Of a stretch of 38,102 nt of DNA, positions 31,451 through 38,102 are shown one piece after another. The notes below the pieces were generated by a model. That model saw only the letters and a list, made by a program, of their open reading frames with translations. It had not been told where the DNA came from and searched no databases. The position numbers and the translations under genes are program-made. The stretch is taken from assembly GCA_947625695.1 (NCBI GenBank), contig CANQPO010000014.1:1-38102 (forward strand). Reading direction: 5' to 3'. The first letter of the stretch is position 1. Every line of letters begins with the position of its first letter. This DNA is from an uncultured Clostridia bacterium (GTDB lineage Bacteria > Bacillota > Clostridia > Christensenellales > Borkfalkiaceae).

Positions 31451-31921
31451 TTATTTTCTCCTGATGAAGCGGTACACCGCCTCGGGGACGTAATTTTCGT
31501 AGGGAGTGCCGAAGAGGATGCAGTTGCGCACCAAGGTGGAGCTGACGTGCAAGTTCTTCTGCTCGGAGGGAATGTAGAGGGTGATCATGTCGGGGCTTAA
31601 GTCTCGGCTTGCATAGAAGTCGGCGGTCTCGTAGTCGAAGTCGGTCGCGTTGCGAAGGCCCCGCACATAGAAGGGGGTGTTCTCCTTCTTCAAAAGCTCC
31701 GCCATCACCCCGTCCCAGAGGACGACCCTGACGCGCGGCTCCCTTTCGTAGACGGCGGAAATCATCTCCACGCGCTCCTTTTCGGAGAACATGCAATTCT
31801 TTCTGCGGTTGGAGGCGACCGCCACCACCACCTCGTCGAAGAGGGCGAGGCACTTTGTCACCGTATCCTCATGCCCGACGGTAAAGGGGTCGAACGTCCC
31901 CGCAAACACGCATTTTTTCAT
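31451..31921 (-). CDS. coaD: Phosphopantetheine adenylyltransferase
   Basis: Fourth step of coenzyme A synthesis: 4'-phosphopantetheine plus ATP gives dephospho-CoA plus PPi. 156 residues, normal length. Seen: AGTFDPFTVGHEDTV (nucleotidyltransferase TxGH-type motif, about 6-20), ASNRRKNCMFSEKERVEMI, YVRGLRNATDFDYE (about 85-98), and NLHVSSTLVR (ISSTxVR motif, about 122-131). ATG at 31919 is chosen for GAGGTG 7 nt upstream and an ATGA overlap with the rsmD stop. rsmD-coaD is a widely conserved pair; the aromatic genes attached behind it are not. Confidence 0.96.
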   Translation of the reverse strand: MKKCVFAGTFDPFTVGHEDTVTKCLALFDEVVVAVASNRRKNCMFSEKERVEMISAVYEREPRVRVVLWDGVMAELLKKENTPFYVRGLRNATDFDYETADFYASRDLSPDMITLYIPSEQKNLHVSSTLVRNCILFGTPYENYVPEAVYRFIRRK

Positions 31922-32448
31922 GCTTTGCACCTCAAAAACCAGATTTTCGTCCTGCCGTAGCGGCGGACGTCGAAAAATTCGAACCCCTCGGGCGCGACTT
32001 CCTCCCGCTCACTCTCGTGGATGAGAAGCCCCCCCTCCTTGAGAAGGCGGCGTTTTGCAACGATGGCGCAGACGTCGGGAAGAAAATCCTCTTTGTAGGG
32101 CGGGTCGGAGAAGATGAGATCGAACTTGCCCTCTACGCCATTCAGACAGGCGCGGAAGTCACGGTTGGTCGCCGTGCACCTCTCGCCGAGCTTTTCGAGA
32201 TTTTTGCGGAGAAGGGAGAGGCTTTCCGCGGAGATGTCGTTGAAAAGGACCTCCGCTGCGCCGCGGGAGAGACATTCGAGCCCGAGCGCGCCGCTCCCGC
32301 AAAAGAGGTCGAGCGCCCTTGCCCCGATAAGTTTCGGGGTGAGAATTTGGAAGAGGGACTCCTTCACGCGGTCGGACGTGGGCCTTACCGCCTCCCCTTT
32401 GAATTCCGCGAGCGCCCGCCCGCGATATTTACCGGCTATAATACGCAT
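31918..32448 (-). CDS. rsmD: 16S rRNA (guanine-966 N2)-methyltransferase
   Basis: 176 residues; methylates G966 of 16S rRNA in the small subunit. Seen: MRIIAGKYRGRAL opening typical of RsmD, RPTSDRVKESLFQIL (about 22-36), ALDLFCGSGALGLECLSRGA SAM site (about 45-64), and FDLIFSDPPY catalytic motif (about 108-117). Start at MRIIAG agrees with the family; the longer frame reads into a hairpin. Only a weak GAAAG precedes ATG. Followed by coaD with a 4-nt overlap. A V-element with hairpin GCGTTCCTTTTT / AAAAAGGAACGC stands directly upstream. Confidence 0.95.
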   Translation of the reverse strand: MRIIAGKYRGRALAEFKGEAVRPTSDRVKESLFQILTPKLIGARALDLFCGSGALGLECLSRGAAEVLFNDISAESLSLLRKNLEKLGERCTATNRDFRACLNGVEGKFDLIFSDPPYKEDFLPDVCAIVAKRRLLKEGGLLIHESEREEVAPEGFEFFDVRRYGRTKIWFLRCKA

Positions 32449-32454
32449 GATCTT

Positions 32455-32612
32455 TCGCAGCGTTCCTTTTTTCGCTGCGCTCAAAAAGGAACGCCGCGAG
32501 GAAACCTTCCTCTATGCCTTAACTTGTTTATCCTCTCATTCGCCTTGTCTTACAAGAAGTTGCAAGTGTGCAACAAATGGGGTCGCCCACGGCGGAAATG
32601 AATTCCGCCTAA
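32455..32612 (+). repeat. V-element copy upstream of rsmD
   Basis: Opposite orientation to the other copies. Terminal hairpin GCGTTCCTTTTT / AAAAAGGAACGC with 11-nt loop (32459-32493), GAGGAAACC, core TCCTCTCATTCGCCTTGTC, GTTGCA..TGCAAC-type hairpin (32560-32574) and GGCGGAA..TTCCGCC hairpin (32591-32610). Unlike the others it stands before a gene's start rather than after a stop; no gene abuts its other side. Confidence 0.7.
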
Positions 32613-32621
32613 GGCACATTA

Positions 32622-32850
32622 TTCTAAAATGTCATTTCGACCAAGCGAAGCGCGTGGAGAAATCTCTGCCTTGTATTTTTATGAAAAGCGTGGTTTTGCT
32701 CGCGCACGTGATTGGGAAAGCCCTTTTTATGCCCCCTCCTTAGGAGGGGGTAGGGGGGTGGTGTCCTTCGTTCCGAATGTCTGCCGCTTTATTCACCACC
32801 TCAGTCACTTCGTGACAGCTCCTCCTAAGGAGGAGCCTTTCATGCTCTCT
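32622..32850. repeat. P-, B- and S-type repeat remnants
   Basis: A short P-repeat (GTCATTTCGACCAAGCG..., 32629-32690), a B-repeat (32733-32765) and the CTCAGTCACTTCGTGACAGCTCC hairpin with a CCTCCTAAGGAGGA stem (32800-32835). No gene. Confidence 0.8.
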
Positions 32851-32859
32851 CATCACCCC

Positions 32860-33639
32860 TTACTTTTTACTCTTACTCTGCAAAGTCTTTTTGCGTTGCT
32901 CTTCCGTTTGGACGTGTACGCGGCTTTTCGCCTCTTCGCGCGCCTCCAAAATGCGACGCTCCCGCTCGGACGCCTCGAAACGGGACTTTCGCTCCGCATA
33001 CGCGCCCACAATGTAGAAAATGCCGCTGATGAGAATGGGCAAAACAATCATGATGAGCGACCAATACAGGCTGATCCCCCCCATCCCGGGCGCGTAGTTG
33101 CGCACCCACAGAACGGGCATGATCGCCCACGCCGCAAACATCACGAGCGCGAGAGCCGAATACCCGCCGAGAAGGCCGTTGAGAATGCCGCCGTCGTCCA
33201 TCTTTTCGAACAGCGCACCCGCAAGGCACCCCAAAATGATGACGGGCACCCCCACGAGCAGGCCGATATAAAACCCCTTCCACGGGCTGTATTCCCGCTC
33301 GACGTGATGATCGCCGCCCGAGGCGATCCCCTCCTCCTCGTTTCTGCGGTGCAATTCACCCGCAACGAGCGCACCGTAGTGCAGTTTGCCGTATTGGTAG
33401 CAAAGGTGCGCGTTGTAGGCAGCTCCACCCACGATGCACGCCGCACCAAGCAAAATTTGCGCCCACATGTTCGGGATCGCCTGACAGGCGAGCAGGAGCA
33501 AGCTCATAAACAGATACATAAGGTAGGGCGTGACCATCCGCCGCCAACACTCCCGCTGCGTGCGGTAAAAGAGTTGCCACGAACTCGGATGGGCGTAATC
33601 GACCGCCTTCTTCGGTTTTTTGGGAGCCTCGTTCAGCAT
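32860..33639 (-). CDS. Multi-pass membrane protein of unknown function
   Basis: 259 residues. Predicted helices at about 38-55, 60-77, 122-142, 155-177 and 190-212. The N terminus is cytoplasm-like (Lys/Pro-rich) and the C-terminal 40 residues are a charged helix (RFEASERERRILEAREEAKSR) likely to form a coiled coil. A histidine/acid stretch, GGDHHVEREYSPWKG (about 108-122), lies between helices 2 and 3. I do not recognise the family. GGGGGAAAAGG precedes the ATG. It stands alone, flanked by repeats on both sides. Confidence 0.8.
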   Translation of the reverse strand: MLNEAPKKPKKAVDYAHPSSWQLFYRTQRECWRRMVTPYLMYLFMSLLLLACQAIPNMWAQILLGAACIVGGAAYNAHLCYQYGKLHYGALVAGELHRRNEEEGIASGGDHHVEREYSPWKGFYIGLLVGVPVIILGCLAGALFEKMDDGGILNGLLGGYSALALVMFAAWAIMPVLWVRNYAPGMGGISLYWSLIMIVLPILISGIFYIVGAYAERKSRFEASERERRILEAREEAKSRVHVQTEEQRKKTLQSKSKK

Positions 33640-33744
33640 CCTTTTCCCCCATTGTAATTTTTTTCGTACACTCCATTATAAAACAAACGCGCGGGGATGT
33701 CAAGCATTCCCGCGGGGATATGAGGAAAATGAGGCGCCTACCTT

Positions 33745-33900
33745 GCCCACCCCTTGAGGGGTAGGGAGATGTCCCCCTTGGCGCCCCTGTAGGGGAGCTG
33801 TCACGAGCTTGCGAGTGACTGAGGGGTTTTTGAGAACCCTTTCGGCATTCGCTCCGCTCATGCCACTTTCCCTAAAAGGGACAGCAAGGGCCTAATTCGC
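33745..33900. repeat. S-repeat cluster between membrane protein and alr
   Basis: A CACCCCTTGAGGGGT hairpin and a full S-repeat (33778-33890). Beyond it, 33900-33976 is AT-richer and holds the palindrome CATAGTACTATG (33919-33930); nothing else is seen there. Confidence 0.8.
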
Positions 33901-33976
33901 CCCTTGTTATGTCACGCATAGTACTATGTTAAGGGCGAAAAAAGGGGGAAATTAGCCAAAAATAGACGCTATTACG

Positions 33977-34972
33977 TCAGACATAGTACTTGTCGACGAA
34001 GCGGAGGACGTGCACGAGGACCTCGTAAGGGGTCGTGCCGTGCGCCATAGCATAGGCGGGAAGGTCCCTTAAAACGCGCATTCTTCTGCCGAGCGGCGCG
34101 TCCCCCTCCCGCACGCACGCGTCCATGCACAGCTTCCCCAAAAAGTCGCCGCCCATGCGGAACAGCCCGTCGCCGTAGCCGACGCGCAGGGTATAGAGGG
34201 AGGAATATTCCCGCTCCGCTTGAGCATACCCCACTCCCCCGCCGAAGGGTTTCCCCCTGTGCGAGACGGTTGCATACAGTTTCGCGGCGGGACGGACGGG
34301 AAGGCCCGAAAACCCCTCGGGCAGATAGCCATAAAGTGCTATGCCGCTCCGAACGAGGTCGAAGTTGTACTTTTCGCCCGCAAGAATTCCCCCCGTTGCC
34401 GAGAGGTGCAATACCGCCTCGGGAAATTGCTTTTTCACTTCTTCGGCCGCCTGTAAAAATGCGAGATACTGCGCCTCCCGCGCCTCCCCGTTTTGGGGGG
34501 CGTAGAAGTGGGAGTATGCGCCTGTGACGTTAATTCCCCTCCTTTTTGCCTCGCGGCAGGCCCCTTTCACCGCCTCGGGGCGGAAGCCGTAGCGGTTCAT
34601 GCCCGTGTTGACGGCGATGTGCGCCGACAGCCCTTCCCCTCCGTCTGCGAGCAAACGCAGAGAGGCGGGCGAGGAGAGGGTGAAGGTGAGCCCGTGCGCC
34701 CCGCCGAGCAAAACTTCTTCCGCACACAGAGGGGGCGTGAACACGAGAATTTGCCTATCCACCCCCGCAATGCGGAGGGCGGTCCCCTCCCGCACGGTGG
34801 AGACGGCGAACATTTCGGCCTCTTGGGCGAGAGCGCAGGCGACTTTTTCGGCGCCGTGGCCGTAGGCGTCGTCCTTGACGACAGCAAGAAGCGGAACGCC
34901 CGCACGCTTTTTGACGAGTTGGGCATTCCGCACGATGGTTTCAAGTGAAATTTTTGCGGCGAGTTGTTGCAT
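33977..34972 (-). CDS. alr: Alanine racemase
   Basis: Interconverts L- and D-alanine for peptidoglycan, PLP-dependent. 331 residues, some 40 shorter than Bacillus Alr. Seen: LLAVVKDDAYGHG with the PLP lysine (about residue 33; usual form AVVKANAYGHG), VNTGMNRYGF (about 120-129), YSHF, RSGIALYGY (PLP phosphate site, about 217-225), GVGYAQAEREY with the catalytic Tyr region, LRVGYGDGLFR and LCMDACV. The C-terminal beta domain is compact. GGGGAG directly touches the ATG, an unusually short spacing. Single gene. Confidence 0.93.
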   Translation of the reverse strand: MQQLAAKISLETIVRNAQLVKKRAGVPLLAVVKDDAYGHGAEKVACALAQEAEMFAVSTVREGTALRIAGVDRQILVFTPPLCAEEVLLGGAHGLTFTLSSPASLRLLADGGEGLSAHIAVNTGMNRYGFRPEAVKGACREAKRRGINVTGAYSHFYAPQNGEAREAQYLAFLQAAEEVKKQFPEAVLHLSATGGILAGEKYNFDLVRSGIALYGYLPEGFSGLPVRPAAKLYATVSHRGKPFGGGVGYAQAEREYSSLYTLRVGYGDGLFRMGGDFLGKLCMDACVREGDAPLGRRMRVLRDLPAYAMAHGTTPYEVLVHVLRFVDKYYV

Positions 34973-35031
34973 CTCCCCATTTTATGCGGAAGGTGCGCGC
35001 CGCGGTGCCGCCATTTGGCAAGAGGGCGGGG

Positions 35032-35730
35032 TTAGTCCTTATAGATGAAGCGGTGGCAGTGCTCGCACTCGACGACCCCGCCGCCCGAGAGCCGACCCTG
35101 TTGGGCAAGGGGGAAATCTCTGCCGCAGATGCAGAATTCGCCGTTGAGGGGGACGACGACGGGGAAAATTTTGTCCCGCCGCTTCGCCTTGTACCGTTCG
35201 AGAATTTCGGGAGGGATCTTTGCGCCGAGCTCCTCCAAGCGGGCGTTGATCTCCTTCACCTCCTCGGCGCGGGAGTTCTTCACCTCCTTGAATTTCTCGT
35301 TGTACTCCTTGTACTGCTTCTGCATGGAGATAGTCTGCTTTTTCATCCTTTTATACTCTTCCGAGGCGGCTTCGATGTCCGCGGCGAGCTTGGAAAGTTC
35401 CCCTTTCATGGCGCGGAGGCGGTCTACGAGGGACTGCACGCTCTTTTTGTAGAAGGCGATGTCGCCGCCGTTTTCCACCAATTCGTCGAGGTCGGCGTAT
35501 TCGGAGATGGTCTTGTTGATCTCCTCGAATTCCTCGGTGAGCTTTTCGAAAAGGGCCTTGAGGTCTTGGGCGCGTTTATCCTGCGCCTCGAGCTTTTCGC
35601 CCGCCGTCTCCATGAATTTTTTCGCCTGAATGAACTTTTTGCGCTCCTCGCTGGCGGAGATCTCCTGTTCGATCTTTCTCAGCTCGCCGTCTACGCTCTG
35701 ATAAGCCAATAATTCTTTGAGTACTGCCAT
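35032..35730 (-). CDS. Coiled-coil zinc-ribbon protein (COG1579 / CdsZ-like)
   Basis: 232 residues: a long antiparallel coiled coil (about 10-180) followed by a zinc-ribbon (about 195-230). The ribbon reads FCICGRDFP then VVECEHCHRFIYKD, so the first knuckle is C-x-C where the family usually has C-x-x-C. COG1579 proteins (CT398, CdsZ) are nucleic-acid-binding or polymerase-associated; function in Clostridia is not settled. AGGTAGGA precedes the ATG. In Firmicutes it commonly follows rpoD-trmK-nif3, as here, but 430 bp of repeats separate it from nif3 on the 5' side. Confidence 0.88.
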   Translation of the reverse strand: MAVLKELLAYQSVDGELRKIEQEISASEERKKFIQAKKFMETAGEKLEAQDKRAQDLKALFEKLTEEFEEINKTISEYADLDELVENGGDIAFYKKSVQSLVDRLRAMKGELSKLAADIEAASEEYKRMKKQTISMQKQYKEYNEKFKEVKNSRAEEVKEINARLEELGAKIPPEILERYKAKRRDKIFPVVVPLNGEFCICGRDFPLAQQGRLSGGGVVECEHCHRFIYKD

Positions 35731-35754
35731 GTTCTATTTCCTACCTTTGATAAT

Positions 35755-36150
35755 TTTTTGAATGTGAGTGATGAGGTGAGATTTCTCCACTTCGCTCGCG
35801 CTGCTCGCTTCGGTCGAAATGACAAATTCCTAAATTGTCATGTCGCCCCGCGCGCAGTTCTGTTTCTCTAAGCGCGGCACGAGCACGCAGTGCGAAGTAG
35901 CGGAACGCAGTGGAGTCGAGACATCTCTACCGCAGTTTTAATAAGGTGAGATTTCTCCACTTCGCTCGCGTTGCTCGCTTCGGTCGAAATGACAATTTTG
36001 AACACGCCCCACCCCCTTAGCCCCCTCCCACGGAGGGGGTTTTTCTTGCCTCCCCCCAACTTGTTGGGGGGAGGACAGGGAAGGGGGCTCCTTATTCTTT
36101 CCGTCGGAATTACGTCCCCCCTTTCCCCCGCTCCTCAAGGGACAGCAAGG
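35755..36150. repeat. Repeat cluster between nif3 and the zinc-ribbon gene
   Basis: A P-repeat arm (35775-35825), a full P-repeat with nested CCGCGC/GCGCGG module (35837-35995), a B-repeat (36008-36045) and a CCCCCCAACTTGTTGGGGGG palindrome (36053-36072) with S-type tail. No gene. Confidence 0.85.
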
Positions 36151-36159
36151 GCCTCCGCC

Positions 36160-36930
36160 CTACCTCAGCCGAATGTCGGAGAAGAAGAAGCAGGGAACGG
36201 AAAGTTTTTCCTGCATGCGGGTGCAGAACTGCCCGAAGCCGTAGCTCTCCGCCGCATAGTGGGTGAGAAGCAGGACGTTGAGCCCCCGCTCCACCGCCTC
36301 CGCGACGAGGTGGTGCTTGCCGTCCGACGAGACGAGGGTGTCCGCCCCCTGTTCAAGGGCAAACTCCAACGCGCCGTAGGTAAACCCGCCGCCGCAGAAA
36401 CTCGCCACCCGTTTGACCGGTTTTTCGCCGTACACGACGAGCCGCTCCGTTTCAAACGCCCTTTTCACCTCTTCCGCAAACTCGGCAAGCGGGCGGGGCG
36501 CAACCTCGTACACCCTGCCGTAGCCGCCCGAAGAGAGCTCTTCCATGACGGCAAGAGGCTGTTTCCCTCCCAAGCCGCGCATGAGGCACTCGTCGATCCC
36601 CCCCTCCGCGGCGTCCAAGTTGAGGTGCGCCGAGAGGACGGAAATGTGCTCCTTCACGCAGGCGAAGAGGGCGGGCGCGTGCGCTTCGTCGAGCTGCTTT
36701 AGCCCCTCCCAGATGGCGGGGTGGTGGGTAAAGATGAGATTGCACCCCCGCTTTTTTGCCTCTTCCACGGCGGCGAGGGAGAGGTCGAGGGAAAAGAGCG
36801 CCCCGCTTATCTCCTGCCCGCAGTCGAGCATGACGCCGCTGTTGTCGTAAGCGCCCCGCGCGATGTACTCCTTGGAGAGCGCAAAGGGCGCAAGCCCGTC
36901 TGCGGCGTTATAAATTTCGTTCAACTTCAT
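36160..36930 (-). CDS. Nif3-like dinuclear metal-centre protein
   Basis: 256 residues, the short form without the middle insert found in Bacillus YqfO. Metal-site motifs: DNSGVMLDCG (about 29-38), IFTHHPAIW (about 66-74), SVLSAHLNLDAAEGGIDECL (about 97-116) and near the C terminus VSSDGKHH and LLTHYAAESYG. Function is debated (GTP cyclohydrolase-like fold, metal hydrolase). GGAGG lies about 9 nt before ATG. Overlaps trmK by 23 nt; trmK and nif3 are neighbours in most Firmicutes, just after rpoD. Confidence 0.95.
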   Translation of the reverse strand: MKLNEIYNAADGLAPFALSKEYIARGAYDNSGVMLDCGQEISGALFSLDLSLAAVEEAKKRGCNLIFTHHPAIWEGLKQLDEAHAPALFACVKEHISVLSAHLNLDAAEGGIDECLMRGLGGKQPLAVMEELSSGGYGRVYEVAPRPLAEFAEEVKRAFETERLVVYGEKPVKRVASFCGGGFTYGALEFALEQGADTLVSSDGKHHLVAEAVERGLNVLLLTHYAAESYGFGQFCTRMQEKLSVPCFFFSDIRLR

Positions 36931-37585
36931 GAATGACTTCCTCCAATTCCGTTTTGCGCCTCAAAAGCGCCGCACGGCTGTCCTCCGTTTGTGCGAGACG
37001 CAGCCGCGCCTCCGTCTTTTCGAGCTCCTCTTTCGCCTGAAAGAGAAAGGGATAGGGCGAGCTGCCGTTGACATTGTTCCGCCCGAAACGAAACTCCCGC
37101 GCGGTGTAGCGATCTCCCCCCTCTGCACTGCCCAAAATGAGGTCGTAATATTTGCGCCGCTCCTCCTTCCCCTCGGAAAAGGTGTAATCGAGTTCGATCT
37201 TCGCGCCCCGTTCCACAAGGTAGCGGCGCAGCTTTTCGCTGTTTTTCATGGGTTGGAAGAGAAACCGCTGCGGAAGATAGGCCCGATCGACGATCTTGAC
37301 GATCTCTTCGCCGCCCAGTCCCGCAATGAGGACGAAGTCGCACGGCTCGGGCAGACCGTCGAGACCGTCCGCGACGACGGGAAAGCACCTGCCTTCCGCG
37401 ATCTCGCGGGCGAGCAGCTTTTCCGCCTTTTTGAGGCTCTTTGCACTGATATCCGAGATGTAAGCCCGTTCGCACAGCCCGTTTTTCAGCATGTACTGCG
37501 TCATGTAGCCGTGGTCGCAGCCGACGTCGGCAAAGACATGCGCCCTGCACACCGCCGAACAGATGTGGGCGATCCGCTCCGTCAT
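36908..37585 (-). CDS. trmK: tRNA (adenine-22 N1)-methyltransferase
   Basis: 225 residues; makes m1A22 in tRNA. Seen: FADVGCDHGYMTQYML SAM motif (about 18-33), ISDISAKSLKKAEKLL (about 43-58), VLIAGLGGEEI (about 85-95), QPMKNSEKLRRYL (about 111-123), then a helical C-terminal region. Length is normal for TrmK. The ATG overlaps the rpoD TGA by one base (TGATG), giving tight coupling in the rpoD-trmK-nif3 operon. Confidence 0.95.
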   Translation of the reverse strand: MTERIAHICSAVCRAHVFADVGCDHGYMTQYMLKNGLCERAYISDISAKSLKKAEKLLAREIAEGRCFPVVADGLDGLPEPCDFVLIAGLGGEEIVKIVDRAYLPQRFLFQPMKNSEKLRRYLVERGAKIELDYTFSEGKEERRKYYDLILGSAEGGDRYTAREFRFGRNNVNGSSPYPFLFQAKEELEKTEARLRLAQTEDSRAALLRRKTELEEVIHEVERNL

Positions 37586-38102
37586 CAGTCGAGGAAGTCC
37601 CGCAATTTTTTGCTACGCGAGGGGTGGCGGAGCTTTCTGAGCGCCTTTGCCTCGATCTGGCGAATACGCTCACGGGTGACGTTGAACTCCCTGCCCACCT
37701 CCTCGAGGGTGCGGGGCTTGCCGTCATCGATGCCGTAGCGGAGGCGCAGCACTTTCTCCTCGCGGGGAGTGAGGGTGTCGAGCACCCCCAAAAGCTGTTC
37801 TTTGAGCATGATAAAGGCGACGCTGTCCCCGGGGGTCTGCGTCTTGTCGTCCTCGATGAAGTCGCCAAGGTGGGAATCCTCCTCCTCGCCGATGGGCGTC
37901 TCCAACGAGACGGGGTCCTGCGCGATCTTCTGTATCTCGCGCACCCGCGCAACGTCGATCTCCATCGCCTCGGCGATCTCTTCGGGAGTGGGCTCGCGCC
38001 CATTCTCCTGCAGGAGCATACGGGAGACGCGGGTGAGGCGGTTGATCGTCTCCACCATGTGCACGGGAATGCGGATGGTGCGCGCCTGATCTGCGATGGC
38101 GC
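37585..38102 (-). CDS. rpoD: Primary sigma factor RpoD (SigA), C-terminal part
   Basis: Partial: the 5' end lies beyond the right edge of the window. Visible: the end of region 2.4 ([19 protein letters not shown]), region 3 ([20 protein letters not shown], then [20 protein letters not shown]) and region 4 ([52 protein letters not shown]), ending KKLRDFLD. All DNA- and -35-contacting blocks are intact, so this is the housekeeping sigma factor that should read the TTGACA/TATAAT promoters noted here. Followed by trmK with a one-base overlap. Confidence 0.97.
   Translation of the reverse strand, partial: AIADQARTIRIPVHMVETINRLTRVSRMLLQENGREPTPEEIAEAMEIDVARVREIQKIAQDPVSLETPIGEEEDSHLGDFIEDDKTQTPGDSVAFIMLKEQLLGVLDTLTPREEKVLRLRYGIDDGKPRTLEEVGREFNVTRERIRQIEAKALRKLRHPSRSKKLRDFLD

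Noticed and set aside
33912-33940. Palindrome CATAGTACTATG near the end of alr, similar to alr terminal codons
   Set aside because: Single short copy, no partner motif or gene context to give it meaning.

Overview
The window looks like chromosomal DNA of a GC-rich, spore-forming member of the Clostridia. An uncultured gut lineage of the Christensenellales type is a guess from overall style, not a proven placement. The grounds are an uninterrupted pro-sigma-K gene, a ylbJ-type sporulation gene, the Firmicutes order rpoD-trmK-nif3-zinc ribbon, YkpA-type ABC-F, MetNIQ and single-copy core enzymes. I saw no rRNA, tRNA, CRISPR array, phage module or transposase. About 28 protein genes are supported. 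All but two lie on the minus strand; the two plus-strand genes (7625-8380 and 26859-27842) stand alone.

Layout, left to right: rdgB-yfcE; a Mg2+ transporter gene (mgtE) behind a small His/Cys-rich leader ORF; adenine deaminase; a lone plus-strand protein combining a DUF6291-like domain with the N-terminal domain of a DnaI/DnaC-type helicase loader, under a LexA-like box; a Zn/Cd P-type ATPase with its ArsR/SmtB repressor; feoA-feoB-rluA; a small DUF378 membrane protein; an 825-residue membrane-anchored surface protein; rRNA methyltransferase plus pseudouridine synthase; sigK; metN-metI-metQ behind a Met-rich leader ORF, a terminator and a possible antiterminator; an ABC-F ATPase; ylbJ; rsmD-coaD and two tandem DAHP synthases with the 22-codon remnant of a third, then pheA; a membrane protein; alanine racemase; a zinc-ribbon coiled-coil protein; nif3-trmK-rpoD.

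Roughly a fifth of the window is intergenic repeat. I use four names. P-repeats are about 75-130 bp imperfect palindromes running from GTCATTTCGA to TCGAAATGAC, sometimes with a nested GC hairpin module. S-repeats are about 110 bp and carry the stems CTGTCCC..GGGAAAG, CCCCTCAGTCAC..GTGACAGC and CCCCT..AGGGG. B-repeats are short GGAGGGGG/CCCCCTCC hairpins. V-elements are about 160 bp, with a conserved core, two small hairpins whose sequences change together, and a terminal hairpin whose stem sequence differs in every copy; they mostly abut the stop codon of a gene. Repeats never enter coding sequence but do split operons (metI|metQ, arsR|cadA, zinc ribbon|nif3).

The strongest leads are the Met-rich leader/attenuator before metNIQ, the V-element family, the LexA-box helicase-loader-like gene, the leader ORF before mgtE, and the collapsed third DAHP synthase gene. 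Three genes have good sigma-A promoters so close to the ATG that their mRNAs should be leaderless.
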